64,000 bases of DNA. Origin: Arthrobacter pascens. GTDB lineage: Bacteria; Actinomycetota; Actinomycetes; Actinomycetales; Micrococcaceae. The notes beneath the pieces were generated by a model, which had not been told where the DNA came from, ran no database searches, and saw only the letters and a program-made list of their open reading frames with translations. Position 1 is the first letter of the stretch; each line of letters starts with the position of its first letter. Both the position numbers and the translations under genes were made by a program. The stretch is taken from assembly GCF_030815585.1 (NCBI RefSeq), contig NZ_JAUSWY010000001.1:1488001-1552000 (forward strand), in the 5' to 3' direction. Positions 47,961 through 56,619 of this stretch are shown piece after piece.

Positions 47961-49310
47961 GTGACAACTCGTACTAAATCACCGCAGCTTGACGTGGACG
48001 GCCCCGCCGTCGATCCGGAGCAGTTGCGAAGGGCAACTCTTGCCAGCTCGGTAGGCTCGGCACTGGAGTATTACGACTTCTATATCTATGGCCTGGCATC
48101 AGCTCTCATTTTTGGACCGCTCTTCTTTTCGCCGCTGGGCGAAAGCGGCGCGGTCATCGCTTCCTTCGCCACTTACGGCGTGGGCTTTGCCGCCCGGCCG
48201 TTTGGCGGAGTGGTGTTCGGCTACATCGGAGACCGCTTCGGCCGGAAGATGGTGCTCATCCTCACTATCGGCCTGATGGGAATGGCCAGTTTCGCCATCG
48301 GCCTCCTGCCCACTTTTGAGCAGGCAGGAATGATCGGTGCCGTCATGCTGGTGGCCCTGCGTATCCTTCAGGGGCTGGGTGCCGGTGCCGAACAGGCAGG
48401 CGCCACCACGCTGATCTCGGAAGTGGCCCCGCGCCGCCGTCGTGGTTTCTTTGCCGCACTGCCTTTTGTCGGCATCCAACTGGGCACACTTCTGGGAGCT
48501 GGAACTTTCGCCCTGATGGCACTGGCTGACAAGGCCGTCCTGCAGGGTTGGCTGTGGCGAGTGCCCTTCCTGGCCAGCGTCATCCTTATCGTCATCGCCG
48601 TCTTCATCAGGCTCCGCCTCAAGGAGACTCCCGTCTTCCAGGAGCTCGAAAAGCACAAGGCCGTGGTCAAGAACCCGGTGGGCCAGATCTGGAAGCACTC
48701 CAAGAAGAACGTGCTCATCGGCATCGGCTTGCGCATGGGCGAAAACGGAAACTCATCAATCTACTCCGCACTGCTGGTCTCCTTCATCAGCCTGCCTGCC
48801 GGCATCTTCCCCGGGGACAAGTTCATTGGCCCGACAGGCCTCCTGATTGCCGCCGGATGCGCAGCCATTATGGTGGTCACGTTCGGCGCCTTGTCCGACC
48901 GGTTCGGCCGCGTCCCGGTCTACCGCTACGGGGCGCTCTTCCAGGCAGTCATCGCGCTGCCAGCGTTCTACCTGGTCACGCTCGGAAACGTCACCCTCGT
49001 GTGGGTGGTCATGGTGGTGGGCATCGCCCTGGGTGTGCAGTCCATGCTCGGCCCGCAGTGCGCGCTGCTGCCGGAACTTTTCGGCTCCCAGCACCGGTTC
49101 ACCGGAGTGGCCCTGAGCCGCGAACTCTCCGCGGTTCTTGCCGGTGGCTTCGCCCCGATGATTGGCGTGGCACTGCTCGCAGCTACCAACCACTCCTGGC
49201 TCGTTCCGGCCCTGTACTCGCTCATCCTGGCGTCGATTTCCTTTGCCACTACGTTCTTTACCCCCGAGACCAACGGCCGCGACCTTGTCTTGGTGGAGGA
49301 CGCAAGCTGA
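47961..49310 (+). CDS. MHS-family MFS transporter (metabolite:H+ symporter)
   Basis: 449 residues, about twelve membrane helices. The family features are ASSVGSALEYYDFYIYGLASAL, GYIGDRFGRKMVLILT, RILQGLGAGAEQAGATTLISE, APRRRRGFFAALPFVGIQLG and RLKETPVF. These belong to the ShiA/KgtP/ProP-like group that imports organic acids, sugar acids or osmolytes with protons. The GTG at 47961 has GGGAG 5 nt upstream; in-frame codons back to 47856 precede the likely promoter. In this locus a ketogluconate- or idonate-like acid is the likely substrate (inference). Confidence 0.85.
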   Translation: MTTRTKSPQLDVDGPAVDPEQLRRATLASSVGSALEYYDFYIYGLASALIFGPLFFSPLGESGAVIASFATYGVGFAARPFGGVVFGYIGDRFGRKMVLILTIGLMGMASFAIGLLPTFEQAGMIGAVMLVALRILQGLGAGAEQAGATTLISEVAPRRRRGFFAALPFVGIQLGTLLGAGTFALMALADKAVLQGWLWRVPFLASVILIVIAVFIRLRLKETPVFQELEKHKAVVKNPVGQIWKHSKKNVLIGIGLRMGENGNSSIYSALLVSFISLPAGIFPGDKFIGPTGLLIAAGCAAIMVVTFGALSDRFGRVPVYRYGALFQAVIALPAFYLVTLGNVTLVWVVMVVGIALGVQSMLGPQCALLPELFGSQHRFTGVALSRELSAVLAGGFAPMIGVALLAATNHSWLVPALYSLILASISFATTFFTPETNGRDLVLVEDAS

Positions 49311-49323
49311 GCTGTGGTCACTC

Positions 49324-49365
49324 CAAGTAGGCGGCCTCCCCGGGCGTGGGGAGGCCGCCTACTTG
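49324..49365. terminator. Bidirectional terminator after the MHS transporter gene
   Basis: A perfect 18-bp stem (49324-49341 with 49348-49365) around GGGCGT, followed by TGTG rather than a run of T. It separates the transporter gene from the convergent hydroxyacid dehydrogenase gene. Confidence 0.85.
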
Positions 49366-49516
49366 TGTGCCGAGGCTGATGCCTGACGCAGAAGCCCTGT
49401 CCACAATTGATGCTGTGTCCACAACAATGGCCCCAGCCAGGCCCCTGTCTCCAGGAACTCCGGCCGGGGGCCTTGCGGCGCAGCTGCGGCGCAGGCTGCG
49501 GTACGGGCAAGCGGAC

Positions 49517-50581
49517 TTAGTAGAAATGGACCGTATCGACGAGGTGGGGCAGGTCTCCGCCGTCGAGGAACGTGCGGAGGTTGCCGCAGAAGCGCTCGGC
49601 AATCAGGCGGTTCTCCGCCGCGCTGAGCGCGGAGGTGTGCGGTGACACCATGACTCTGGAGTGGTTCCACAGCGCGCTGTCCTGGGGGAGTGGTTCCACG
49701 GCGAAGACGTCCAGGCAGGCGTACGAGACCTGGCCGTTGTCGAGGGCCTCCAGCAGGGCATCCTCGTCCACAACGGTGCCGCGGCCGACGTTCACGAACA
49801 CCGTGCCAGGCTTCATGGCCGAAAACACCTCACGGTTGAAGAGCTTTTCCGTAAAAGGGGTGCCGGGCAGGGTATTCACCACGGCGTCGGCGGAGGCGAG
49901 CAACCCGGGGAGGCCGTCATTGTCCGCGACCTGCTCGATTCCTTCGATCGGCTCCACGGTCCTCTTGGTGCCGCTGACCTTCATGCCCAGCGCGCGGGCG
50001 ATCCGGGCCGTCTCCAGCCCGATTTCGCCGAGTCCGGTCACCACAAGGGTGGAACCGCTGACCAGCCGGGTGGGGGTCCGCAGTTCAGGCCACTTCTTTG
50101 CGGCCTGGTCCTGCGCCAGCTCCGCGCTGCGCTTGAAGCCGTTGAGGATCCCGAGTGCAGCAAATTCGGCCAGGGGAAGGGCGTGCACCCCGGCTGAGGT
50201 GGTGACCTTGAACTTCTGCAGGCTTTCCTGGTCCAGTCCGGAAGCCTTGACAGCGCCGCCTGCTCCGGCGGCCATGGCGTGCACCCACTGAAGCAGGGGG
50301 TTTTCGCGTGCAATCCGCGCAAGGCCCGCTGGGCTTTCGTTTGGAAGGCCGTACAGCACCTGGGCCCGGTTCAGCATGGTCCAGTACCGTTCCTCCTGCT
50401 CCGGCGTGCGCTTGAAGTCAGGATCGCCGGAGTGGTCTGCCGGAAAGCGTTCCGGGGGCAGCAGTTCTGGATCGTAAAGGACAGTAACGGAGGGATCTAC
50501 GGCGCGGATGCGGTCCACCAGCTCTGCTTCGAGCGGGACGGCGATCGCGACGGTGGTTTCAGACGTCATAGTGTTCATCAT
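49517..50581 (-). CDS. D-isomer-specific 2-hydroxyacid dehydrogenase
   Basis: 354 residues. The NAD(P)-binding fold shows VVTGLGEIGLETARIARALGMKV (GxGxxG), NVGRGTVVDEDALLEAL with the catalytic Arg region upstream, and SPHTSALS with the catalytic His. Family members include glyoxylate/hydroxypyruvate and 2-ketogluconate reductases. Its place in a gluconate/idonate-type locus favours a 2-keto-sugar-acid reductase. It is divergent from the beta-hydroxyacid dehydrogenase gene, sharing a 71-bp promoter region. Confidence 0.85.
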   Translation of the reverse strand: MMNTMTSETTVAIAVPLEAELVDRIRAVDPSVTVLYDPELLPPERFPADHSGDPDFKRTPEQEERYWTMLNRAQVLYGLPNESPAGLARIARENPLLQWVHAMAAGAGGAVKASGLDQESLQKFKVTTSAGVHALPLAEFAALGILNGFKRSAELAQDQAAKKWPELRTPTRLVSGSTLVVTGLGEIGLETARIARALGMKVSGTKRTVEPIEGIEQVADNDGLPGLLASADAVVNTLPGTPFTEKLFNREVFSAMKPGTVFVNVGRGTVVDEDALLEALDNGQVSYACLDVFAVEPLPQDSALWNHSRVMVSPHTSALSAAENRLIAERFCGNLRTFLDGGDLPHLVDTVHFY

Positions 50582-50609
50582 ACTGAATAGAGGTTAGGAT
50601 ATTGAACAG

Positions 50610-50619
50610 ATTTCGAAAT
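50610..50619. promoter_or_regulatory. Palindrome in the divergent promoter of two dehydrogenase genes
   Basis: ATTTCGAAAT, a perfect 10-bp palindrome, lies in the middle of the 71-bp gap between divergent genes. Next to it is GTTAGGATATTGAAC (50593-50607), loosely similar to the GTTCA/TGAAC half-sites near the IclR gene. Possible operator. Confidence 0.35.
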
Positions 50620-50652
50620 GATTAACCACAGCGATGTGAGGCGAGGCTAGAA

Positions 50653-51582
50653 GTGGAAGACAAAAGAGCGGGCTTTGTGGGCCTGGGCCTGATGGGGGGT
50701 CCCATGGCGGCCAACCTCATCCGCGACGGCTGGGAAGTCACGGCGTGGAACCGCTCGGCCGGGGCCCTGCAGGAGCTGGAGCGGCTCGGAGGACGCGCTG
50801 CCCCGGACGTCGCTGCCATGCGCGACCTGCCGGTGATTGCGTTTATGTTGCCGGATCTGTCCTTCATCGAGGCGGCGTCCAGGGGACTGCTGGAGAGCTG
50901 GGACGAAACGCCGCCCGGGGCTGAGACCACTGTGGTGGTCATGAGCAGTGTCTCGCCCGCGGGGGTCCAGGCCTTTGGGGATCGGGTGCAGGAGGCCAGC
51001 CACGGCCGTGCGGTTGTAGTGGACGCGCCCGTCAGCGGCGGAACCAAGGGAGCGATCGACGGGACGCTGGCCATCATGGCCGGAGGCGCTGCTGAGGATT
51101 TCCTGAGGCTCGAGCCGTTCCTGGCCGTCATGGGAACCACTGTGAGGCATATGGGTCCCCTGGGAGCCGGTTCACTGGCCAAGGCGTGCAACCAGCTGAT
51201 TGTGGGAACCACGACGGCGGCGCTCGCCGAGGCGGCTGAACTCGCCGAACGCTCGGGAATGGACGTTGGGGTCCTGTTTGAGGTGCTGTCCGGCGGCCTT
51301 GCGGGAAGCAAGGTCCTGGACATGGTCGGTCCGCGGCTGGTCCGGAAGGACTACACGCCCACAGGCCCGGCCAAGTTCATGCACAAGGACCTCTCTTTCG
51401 TACTGGACTCTGCACGCGCGGCAGGAGCAGCAGTGCCCATGGCCGCTGCCGGCGTCGAACTTTACGCTGAAGTCAAGCGCCAGGGACTCGGCGACCAGGA
51501 CCTGGCAGTGGTCCGAAAGGCCATTTCACAGCTCAGCGACAGCAACGCAGACACAGTGACGAGAGGGACAGTTTCAGCATGA
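50653..51582 (+). CDS. Beta-hydroxyacid dehydrogenase (3-hydroxyisobutyrate/tartronate-semialdehyde type)
   Basis: 309 residues of the HIBADH family. The N-terminal dinucleotide motif is GFVGLGLMGGPMAANLI, the substrate-binding segment VDAPVSGGTKGAIDGTL, and the catalytic Lys lies in GAGSLAKACNQLIVG. An all-helical C-terminal domain completes it. GTG start after GAGGCTAGAA. It overlaps the next gene by four bases. The substrate is probably a 3-hydroxy acid or its semialdehyde; tartronate semialdehyde reductase is possible, but the context does not decide. Confidence 0.85.
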   Translation: MEDKRAGFVGLGLMGGPMAANLIRDGWEVTAWNRSAGALQELERLGGRAAPDVAAMRDLPVIAFMLPDLSFIEAASRGLLESWDETPPGAETTVVVMSSVSPAGVQAFGDRVQEASHGRAVVVDAPVSGGTKGAIDGTLAIMAGGAAEDFLRLEPFLAVMGTTVRHMGPLGAGSLAKACNQLIVGTTTAALAEAAELAERSGMDVGVLFEVLSGGLAGSKVLDMVGPRLVRKDYTPTGPAKFMHKDLSFVLDSARAAGAAVPMAAAGVELYAEVKRQGLGDQDLAVVRKAISQLSDSNADTVTRGTVSA

Positions 51583-52349
51583 GTGCACTTTTTGACCTTA
51601 CCGGGCGTGTTGCCCTGGTGACCGGTTCCAGCCGGGGAATAGGCAATGCCCTGGCCCGCGCACTGGCCGACGCCGGAGCCACGGTGGTGCTGAACGGCAT
51701 CAACCCGGAGCGCCTCCAGGCAGCCGAGGCGGAGATGGCCGCCGCCTATCCGGAAGGCCGGATCAGCAGCTGCGCGTTTGATGTCACCAGCGACGCTGAA
51801 GCCGCACGGGGCATCGCGTGGGTGGAGGAGAACGTTGGTCCGCTGGAGATCCTGGTGAACAACGCCGGGGTCCAGCACCGGGTGCCGATGCTGGACCTGG
51901 ACGTCGCGGACTGGGAGCGGGTCATCACCACGGACCTGACCAGTGCCTTCCTGGTAGGACGTGAGGCGGCACGGCACATGATCCCGCGCGGCCGCGGAAA
52001 GATCATCAACATCTGCTCGGTCCAGACCGACCTGGCCCGTCCCACCATCGCACCGTACATCGCCGCGAAGGGCGGGCTGCGGAACCTGACCCGGGCCATG
52101 ACCGCGGAGTGGGCGGCGTCCGGCCTGCAGATCAACGGCATCGCGCCGGGCTACATCCACACCGAAATGACCCAGAACCTGGTGGACGATGAACAGTTCA
52201 ACTCCTGGATCCTGGGTCGGACCCCGGCCCACCGGTGGGGGACCGTCCAGGACCTCGCGGGGCCGGCAGTGTGGCTTGCCTCCGACGGCTCGGACTTTGT
52301 CAACGGCCAGACCATCTTCATCGACGGCGGAATGACGGTGGTGGTCTGA
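51579..52349 (+). CDS. SDR oxidoreductase, gluconate 5-dehydrogenase-like
   Basis: 256 residues of the classical SDR type: cofactor motif TGSSRGIGNALA, NNAG, active-site Ser in NICSVQTD, YIAAKGG as YxxxK, and a C-terminal DGGMTVVV. Closest in style to gluconate 5-dehydrogenases (IdnO/Gno), which interconvert 5-ketogluconate and gluconate; immediate pairing with an idonate-5-dehydrogenase-like gene supports this. It overlaps its neighbours on both sides (ATGA before, TGATG after), so is part of one operon. Confidence 0.82.
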   Translation: MSALFDLTGRVALVTGSSRGIGNALARALADAGATVVLNGINPERLQAAEAEMAAAYPEGRISSCAFDVTSDAEAARGIAWVEENVGPLEILVNNAGVQHRVPMLDLDVADWERVITTDLTSAFLVGREAARHMIPRGRGKIINICSVQTDLARPTIAPYIAAKGGLRNLTRAMTAEWAASGLQINGIAPGYIHTEMTQNLVDDEQFNSWILGRTPAHRWGTVQDLAGPAVWLASDGSDFVNGQTIFIDGGMTVVV

Positions 52350-53422
52350 TGGCCTCGTCAGAGATCCGGGAAGTGCAGCTACCGGCATCAGGGCCGGCAG
52401 TAGTGGCGTACGCGGCCGGTGACCTGCGCATCGAGGACCTCCCGCTGAAGGCGCCGGCGGCCGCTGAAGCAGTGGTGGAGGTCCGTTACGGCGGGATCTG
52501 CGGTTCGGACCTGCATTATTGGCTCCACGGCGCGGCGGGCGAATCGGTCCTGAAGGCACCCCTGGTGCTGGGCCACGAAATCGCCGGCGTGGTGGCAAGT
52601 GCGGCCGCGGACGGCAGCGGCCCGGCAGCGGGCACCCCGGTGGCCGTGCATCCGGCCACCCCAGGACCAGGGGCGGCGCGCTACCCGGATGACCGGCCTA
52701 ACCTGTCCCCTGGCTGCACGTACCTTGGCAGCGCAGCACGGTTCCCGCACACCGATGGTGCCTTCAGCCGCTATGTGAACCTGCCCACCCGGATGCTCCG
52801 GGAGCTGCCCGGGACCCTGGACCTGCGGACGGCAGCCCTGATCGAGCCGGCCAGCGTCGCCTGGCACGCCGTGGGCAGGGCCGGGGACATGGCAGGCAAG
52901 ACAGCCTTGGTGATCGGCTGCGGGCCCATCGGTGCCCTGGCGGTAGCGGTCCTGAAAAGGGCCGGGGCAGTCAGGATCGTGGCGGTGGACATGCACCCGA
53001 AACCCCTGGAGATCGCCCGAGCCGTGGGAGCGGACGAGGTCCTGAATGCCGGCGATGCCGAGGCTATCGCGGCGGTTGAAGCCGACGTCGTCATTGAATC
53101 CTCCGGCAATCATCACGGCCTTGCCTCCGCCGTCAAGGGCGCTGTGCGAGGCGGCAAAGTGGTGATGGTGGGACTCCTGCCCTCCGGACCCCAGCCCGTA
53201 TTCATCTCGCTGGCGATCACCCGGGAACTCGAACTGCAGGGATCCTTCCGCTTCAACGACGAGATCGACGACGTCATTGCCGCCCTCGCCGACGGCTCCC
53301 TCCACATCGACCCCGTCATCACCCACCAGTTCCCCCTCGCCCGCGGGCTGGAGGCCTTCGGCGTTGCACGGAACTCGGCAGAGTCGGGGAAGGTACTGCT
53401 CGACTTCCGGCCGGTCAGTTGA
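52349..53422 (+). CDS. Zinc alcohol dehydrogenase, L-idonate 5-dehydrogenase-like
   Basis: 357 residues of the medium-chain family. Catalytic-zinc ligands are present: Cys in GGICGSDLHYW, His-Glu in VLGHEIAG, and Glu in LIEPASVAW. The Rossmann motif is VIGCGPIGALA. The segment GSAARFPHTDGAF strongly resembles IdnD. The structural-zinc lobe, normally four Cys, has become HPATPGPGAARYPDDRP with only one Cys nearby, so that metal site is lost. The ATG overlaps the preceding stop by one base. Product: 5-ketogluconate from L-idonate, by inference. Confidence 0.8.
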   Translation: MASSEIREVQLPASGPAVVAYAAGDLRIEDLPLKAPAAAEAVVEVRYGGICGSDLHYWLHGAAGESVLKAPLVLGHEIAGVVASAAADGSGPAAGTPVAVHPATPGPGAARYPDDRPNLSPGCTYLGSAARFPHTDGAFSRYVNLPTRMLRELPGTLDLRTAALIEPASVAWHAVGRAGDMAGKTALVIGCGPIGALAVAVLKRAGAVRIVAVDMHPKPLEIARAVGADEVLNAGDAEAIAAVEADVVIESSGNHHGLASAVKGAVRGGKVVMVGLLPSGPQPVFISLAITRELELQGSFRFNDEIDDVIAALADGSLHIDPVITHQFPLARGLEAFGVARNSAESGKVLLDFRPVS

Positions 53423-53439
53423 CTGCGGCCAGCGGTCAA

Positions 53440-54171
53440 CTACGGCTGGCGGCGGACGGGAATGAACACCCGGGGCTGCTCGGTCCAGGACTTCTCCATT
53501 TCCGACATGGTACGGCGCATGATGCGGTTGGACGCGTCCCGGGCCGCGGGGCCATCACCGGCTGCGATGGCCTCGGCCACATCCACGTGCCACTGCAGGG
53601 CTGTCTCGTGCGGGTGGTCGGGCATCAGGCCGTGGACAGTTCGTCCGGTCAGGGTCTCGGCCACCTGGCCCATCAGGTTGGCAAACATCTCGTTACCCGA
53701 ACCGGAGAGGAGGAGGGAATGGAAGTGGATATCGAGCTCCAGGAACCTGGGCACGTCACCTGCCTCGCCGGCGTCACGCATTGCGTGCGAAATCTCCACA
53801 AGTTCGCGACGGAGTCCCGCCGGCGCGTTCAGGGCCGCGAGCTCGGCGGCAACAGGCTCGACGGCGGAACGCAGCTCGGCGAGGGAGCGTAGCTGGGCAC
53901 CGCGGCCTTCGCCTGCGAGGCGCCACCGGATCACCTGGGGGTCGAAGGGATTCCAGTTGCTGGACGGCAGGACCCGGATCCCCACGCGTTTGATGGTTTC
54001 AACCAGGCCAAGGGACTGCAGCACGCGTACAGCCTCACGGACGACGGAGCGGGAGACCTTCAGCTCATCCTCCAGCTGTTCGGCAAGCACGACGTGGCCG
54101 GTGGGAAGATCCCCGGCGACGATCCTGGTGCCAAGATTCTCAATGGCACGGTGGTGGAGGCTGGTTGACAT
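53440..54171 (-). CDS. GntR-family regulator, FadR/FCD subfamily
   Basis: 243 residues from the ATG at 54171. The winged helix (VVLAEQLEDELKVSRSVVREAVRVLQSLGLVE) is followed by an FCD domain with metal-binding-type residues in LDIHFHSLLLSGSGNE and the later QWHVDVAEAI. An ATG at 54183 would add four residues. It is convergent with the idonate-dehydrogenase gene and divergent from gnd. Sugar acids are common ligands of this subfamily, so it probably controls this locus together with the IclR protein. Confidence 0.85.
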   Translation of the reverse strand: MSTSLHHRAIENLGTRIVAGDLPTGHVVLAEQLEDELKVSRSVVREAVRVLQSLGLVETIKRVGIRVLPSSNWNPFDPQVIRWRLAGEGRGAQLRSLAELRSAVEPVAAELAALNAPAGLRRELVEISHAMRDAGEAGDVPRFLELDIHFHSLLLSGSGNEMFANLMGQVAETLTGRTVHGLMPDHPHETALQWHVDVAEAIAAGDGPAARDASNRIMRRTMSEMEKSWTEQPRVFIPVRRQP

Positions 54172-54396
54172 AGGGGTAAGCATAATCGGACCGGCTGCCG
54201 CCGGTTGGCCGCGGGAGCCCGCCCACCAACGCTGGCCCACGAAAGCCTCTGCCGGCGCCGTGGCCGGTGTCCCACGGGCGCGGCGACACATTCTAGACTG
54301 AATGTGACGCGCAGCTTTCCACCAAGTGGGCACCACTTTCCTGTAGTCCGCGGAAATACATATGGTTTATTGAAAGCCACTGGTTCTTAAAAGCGT

Positions 54397-54417
54397 GTTC
54401 CGCAGGAAGTGCGGAAC
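54397..54417. promoter_or_regulatory. Inverted repeat upstream of gnd
   Basis: GTTCCGC-AGGAAGT-GCGGAAC, a perfect 7-7-7 inverted repeat, ends 39 bp before the gnd start, in the divergent GntR–gnd region. It may be an operator or a leader hairpin. Confidence 0.4.
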
Positions 54418-54456
54418 CATTGCACACACGTTGCACAAAAATGAATTGGAGTTTTG

Positions 54457-55893
54457 ATGTCAGCACACATCGGTGTCACCGGCCTAGCGGTGATGGGCGC
54501 CAACCTGGCCCGCAACCTGGCCCGGAACGGCTTCACCGTCGCCCTTCACAACAGGTCGGTAGAGAAGACTGACGCACTGCTCGAGAAGCACGGCACGGAC
54601 GGCGACTTTGTCCGGACCGAAACCCTCCAGGAACTGGTTGATTCCCTCGAGAAGCCGCGACGCGTGCTGATCATGGTCAAGGCTGGCAAGCCGGTTGACT
54701 CGGTCATTGAGCAGCTCGAACCGCTGCTGGAAGCCGGCGACATCATCATCGACGCCGGCAACTCACACTATGAGGACACCCGCCGCCGGGAGGCCGCGCT
54801 GGCGAAGAAGGACCTGCACTTCGTCGGCATCGGTGTGTCCGGCGGCGAAGAAGGAGCCCTCAACGGCCCGTCCATCATGCCGGGCGGCTCCAGGGAGTCC
54901 TACGACGCACTGGGTCCGCTGCTCGAGAAGATCGCCGCGAACGTTGACGGCCAGCCCTGCTGCGCCTGGATCGGAACCGACGGCGCTGGCCACTTCGTCA
55001 AGATGGTCCACAACGGCATCGAGTACGCCGACATGCAGGTCATCGGTGAAGCCTTTGATCTCCTCCGCTCCGGCGCGGGCATCGAGCCGGCTGAGCAGTC
55101 CAAGATCTTCGCTGAGTGGAACAAGGGCGATCTGGCCTCGTTCCTGATCGAGATTTCCGCCGAAGTCCTGGGCCATGTGGACGCCAAGACCGGCAAGCCG
55201 TTCGTTGACGTGGTAGTTGACGCCGCAGGCCAGAAGGGTACCGGGCGCTGGACGGTCATCTCAGCCCTCGAGCTGGGTTCGCCCACCTCGGGTATCGCCG
55301 AGTCCGTGTTCGCGCGGGCGCTGTCCTCCCAGGCAGAGCAGCGCAGGCTCGCCCAGGATCTGCTCGCCGGCGAGGAAATCATCGTGGACGTTCCCGAAAC
55401 GTTCGTTGAAGACGTCCGCCAGGCACTGTATGCGTCCAAGCTGGTTTCCTACGCGCAGGGCCTGGACATGCTGACCTCCGCGGCCACGGAATACAACTGG
55501 GACCTGAAGCTGGACGAGATTGCCTCCCTGTGGCGCGGCGGCTGCATTATCCGTGCGGAGCTCCTCAAGGAAATCACCAAGGCCTACGCGGCGGAGGACA
55601 AGCCGGCCAACCTGCTGTTCGCCCCGGCATTCACCAAGGCCATCGCCGAGGTCCTCCCGGCCTGGCGCCGCGTGGTCTCCACCGCTGTACAGCTGGGCAT
55701 CCCCGTGCCCGTGTTCTCATCCTCGCTGGCCTACTACGACGGCCTGCGCCGCAAGCGCCTGCCGGCCGCTGTGATCCAGGGCCAGCGTGACCTCTTCGGT
55801 GCCCACACGTACGGCCGCATCGACGCCGAGGGCACGTTCCACACCCTGTGGGGCGAGGACAAGTCCGAAATTGAAGCCGTAGACACCCACTAA
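54457..55893 (+). CDS. gnd: 6-phosphogluconate dehydrogenase (decarboxylating)
   Basis: Converts 6-phosphogluconate to ribulose 5-phosphate with NADP+. The ATG at 54457 has TTGGAG 5 nt upstream and gives 478 residues. The N-terminal motif is GLAVMGANLARNLARNGF, the substrate loop GVSGGEEGALNGPSIMPGG, the catalytic region HFVKMVHNGIEYADM, and the C-terminal active-site tail runs DLFGAHTYGRIDAEGTFH. This long form resembles the homodimeric enzyme of about 470 residues. Gluconate made by the neighbouring dehydrogenases would enter here after phosphorylation by a kinase not in the window. Confidence 0.96.
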   Translation: MSAHIGVTGLAVMGANLARNLARNGFTVALHNRSVEKTDALLEKHGTDGDFVRTETLQELVDSLEKPRRVLIMVKAGKPVDSVIEQLEPLLEAGDIIIDAGNSHYEDTRRREAALAKKDLHFVGIGVSGGEEGALNGPSIMPGGSRESYDALGPLLEKIAANVDGQPCCAWIGTDGAGHFVKMVHNGIEYADMQVIGEAFDLLRSGAGIEPAEQSKIFAEWNKGDLASFLIEISAEVLGHVDAKTGKPFVDVVVDAAGQKGTGRWTVISALELGSPTSGIAESVFARALSSQAEQRRLAQDLLAGEEIIVDVPETFVEDVRQALYASKLVSYAQGLDMLTSAATEYNWDLKLDEIASLWRGGCIIRAELLKEITKAYAAEDKPANLLFAPAFTKAIAEVLPAWRRVVSTAVQLGIPVPVFSSSLAYYDGLRRKRLPAAVIQGQRDLFGAHTYGRIDAEGTFHTLWGEDKSEIEAVDTH

Positions 55894-55932
55894 GGCTCAG
55901 CTCCACGAAGCCGCAACACCGGCGGCCGGCAC

Positions 55933-56050
55933 TTCCCGGATACTCTGGGAACTGCCGGCCGTTGGCGTTCCCGGATACTCTGGGAACTGCCGGCCGTTGG
56001 CGTTCCCGGATACTCTGGGAACTGCCGGCCGTTGGCGTTCCCGGCTACTG
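55933..56050 (+). repeat. 35-bp tandem repeat, three copies and a partial fourth
   Basis: Units at 55933-55967, 55968-56002 and 56003-56037 are identical, and a partial fourth (56038-56050) begins TTCCCGG before diverging. Each unit contains TTCCC-N9-GGGAA, able to form a small hairpin, and the palindromic core GCCGGC. The array lies between gnd and an internally deleted dehydrogenase gene. Confidence 0.9.
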
Positions 56051-56077
56051 CGGTGCCCGTCCAGCGAGGAGTCCAGC

Positions 56078-56616
56078 ATGCCTAAGCCAGTGGCGTTCGT
56101 CACCGGAGCATCCACCGGAATCGGCTTCGAAGCAGCTAAGCAACTTAACGGCCACGGGTTTGTGGTCTATGCCGGGGCACGCCTGGTGGAAAAGATGGAA
56201 CCGCTGAAGGCGACTGGTACCACGCCACAAAGTCCCCTGTTGAGGGGATGAGTGATGCCCTTCGGCTGGAGCTGAAGCCCCACGGCATCAGCGTATCCAT
56301 CATCGAACCCGCCAGCACGCAGACGGAATGGGGAGCGATAGCCGCCGAGGGGCTGATGGCCAGCAGCGGGTACGGCCCGTACGGTGCCCAGGCACGGCAG
56401 ATGGCTGCAGTGCTCGCCTCCACGGACCGGCTGGAGACGTCAACCCGCCCGGAAGTGATCGCTGAAGCGGTAGTGCATGCGGCGATGGCTGCGCGTCCCC
56501 GGACCCGCTATCCGGTGGGCAGGGGAGCGGCAGCCATCATGGGCCTCAGGCGTCTGCTGCCGGACCGCTATTTTGATGCCGTCGTCACGGCCGTGCTCAA
56601 CCGCGTGGCAAGGTAA
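56078..56616 (+). pseudogene. Short-chain dehydrogenase with internal deletion
   Basis: The N-terminal frame from ATG 56078 reads MPKPVAFVTGASTGIGFEAA, a classical SDR cofactor motif, and continues to LVEKMEPLKATGT. Near 56215 the sequence jumps to the YxxxK region (WYHATKSPVEGMSDALRLEL) in another frame, and the C-terminal third continues intact to 56616. About 100 codons covering NNAG and the catalytic Ser are missing. A product of the C-terminal part alone from ATG 56248 is conceivable but could not be an active SDR. Confidence 0.8.
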
Positions 56617-56619
56617 GGC

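Noticed and set aside
49397..49423. Two DnaA-box-like 9-mers (CTGTCCACA and GTGTCCACA) as a replication origin
   Set aside because: Only two sites, each with a mismatch, and no dnaA, dnaN, AT-rich unwinding region or box cluster nearby.
55933..56050. Tandem repeat as a CRISPR array
   Set aside because: Units are directly contiguous with no spacers, and there are no cas genes.
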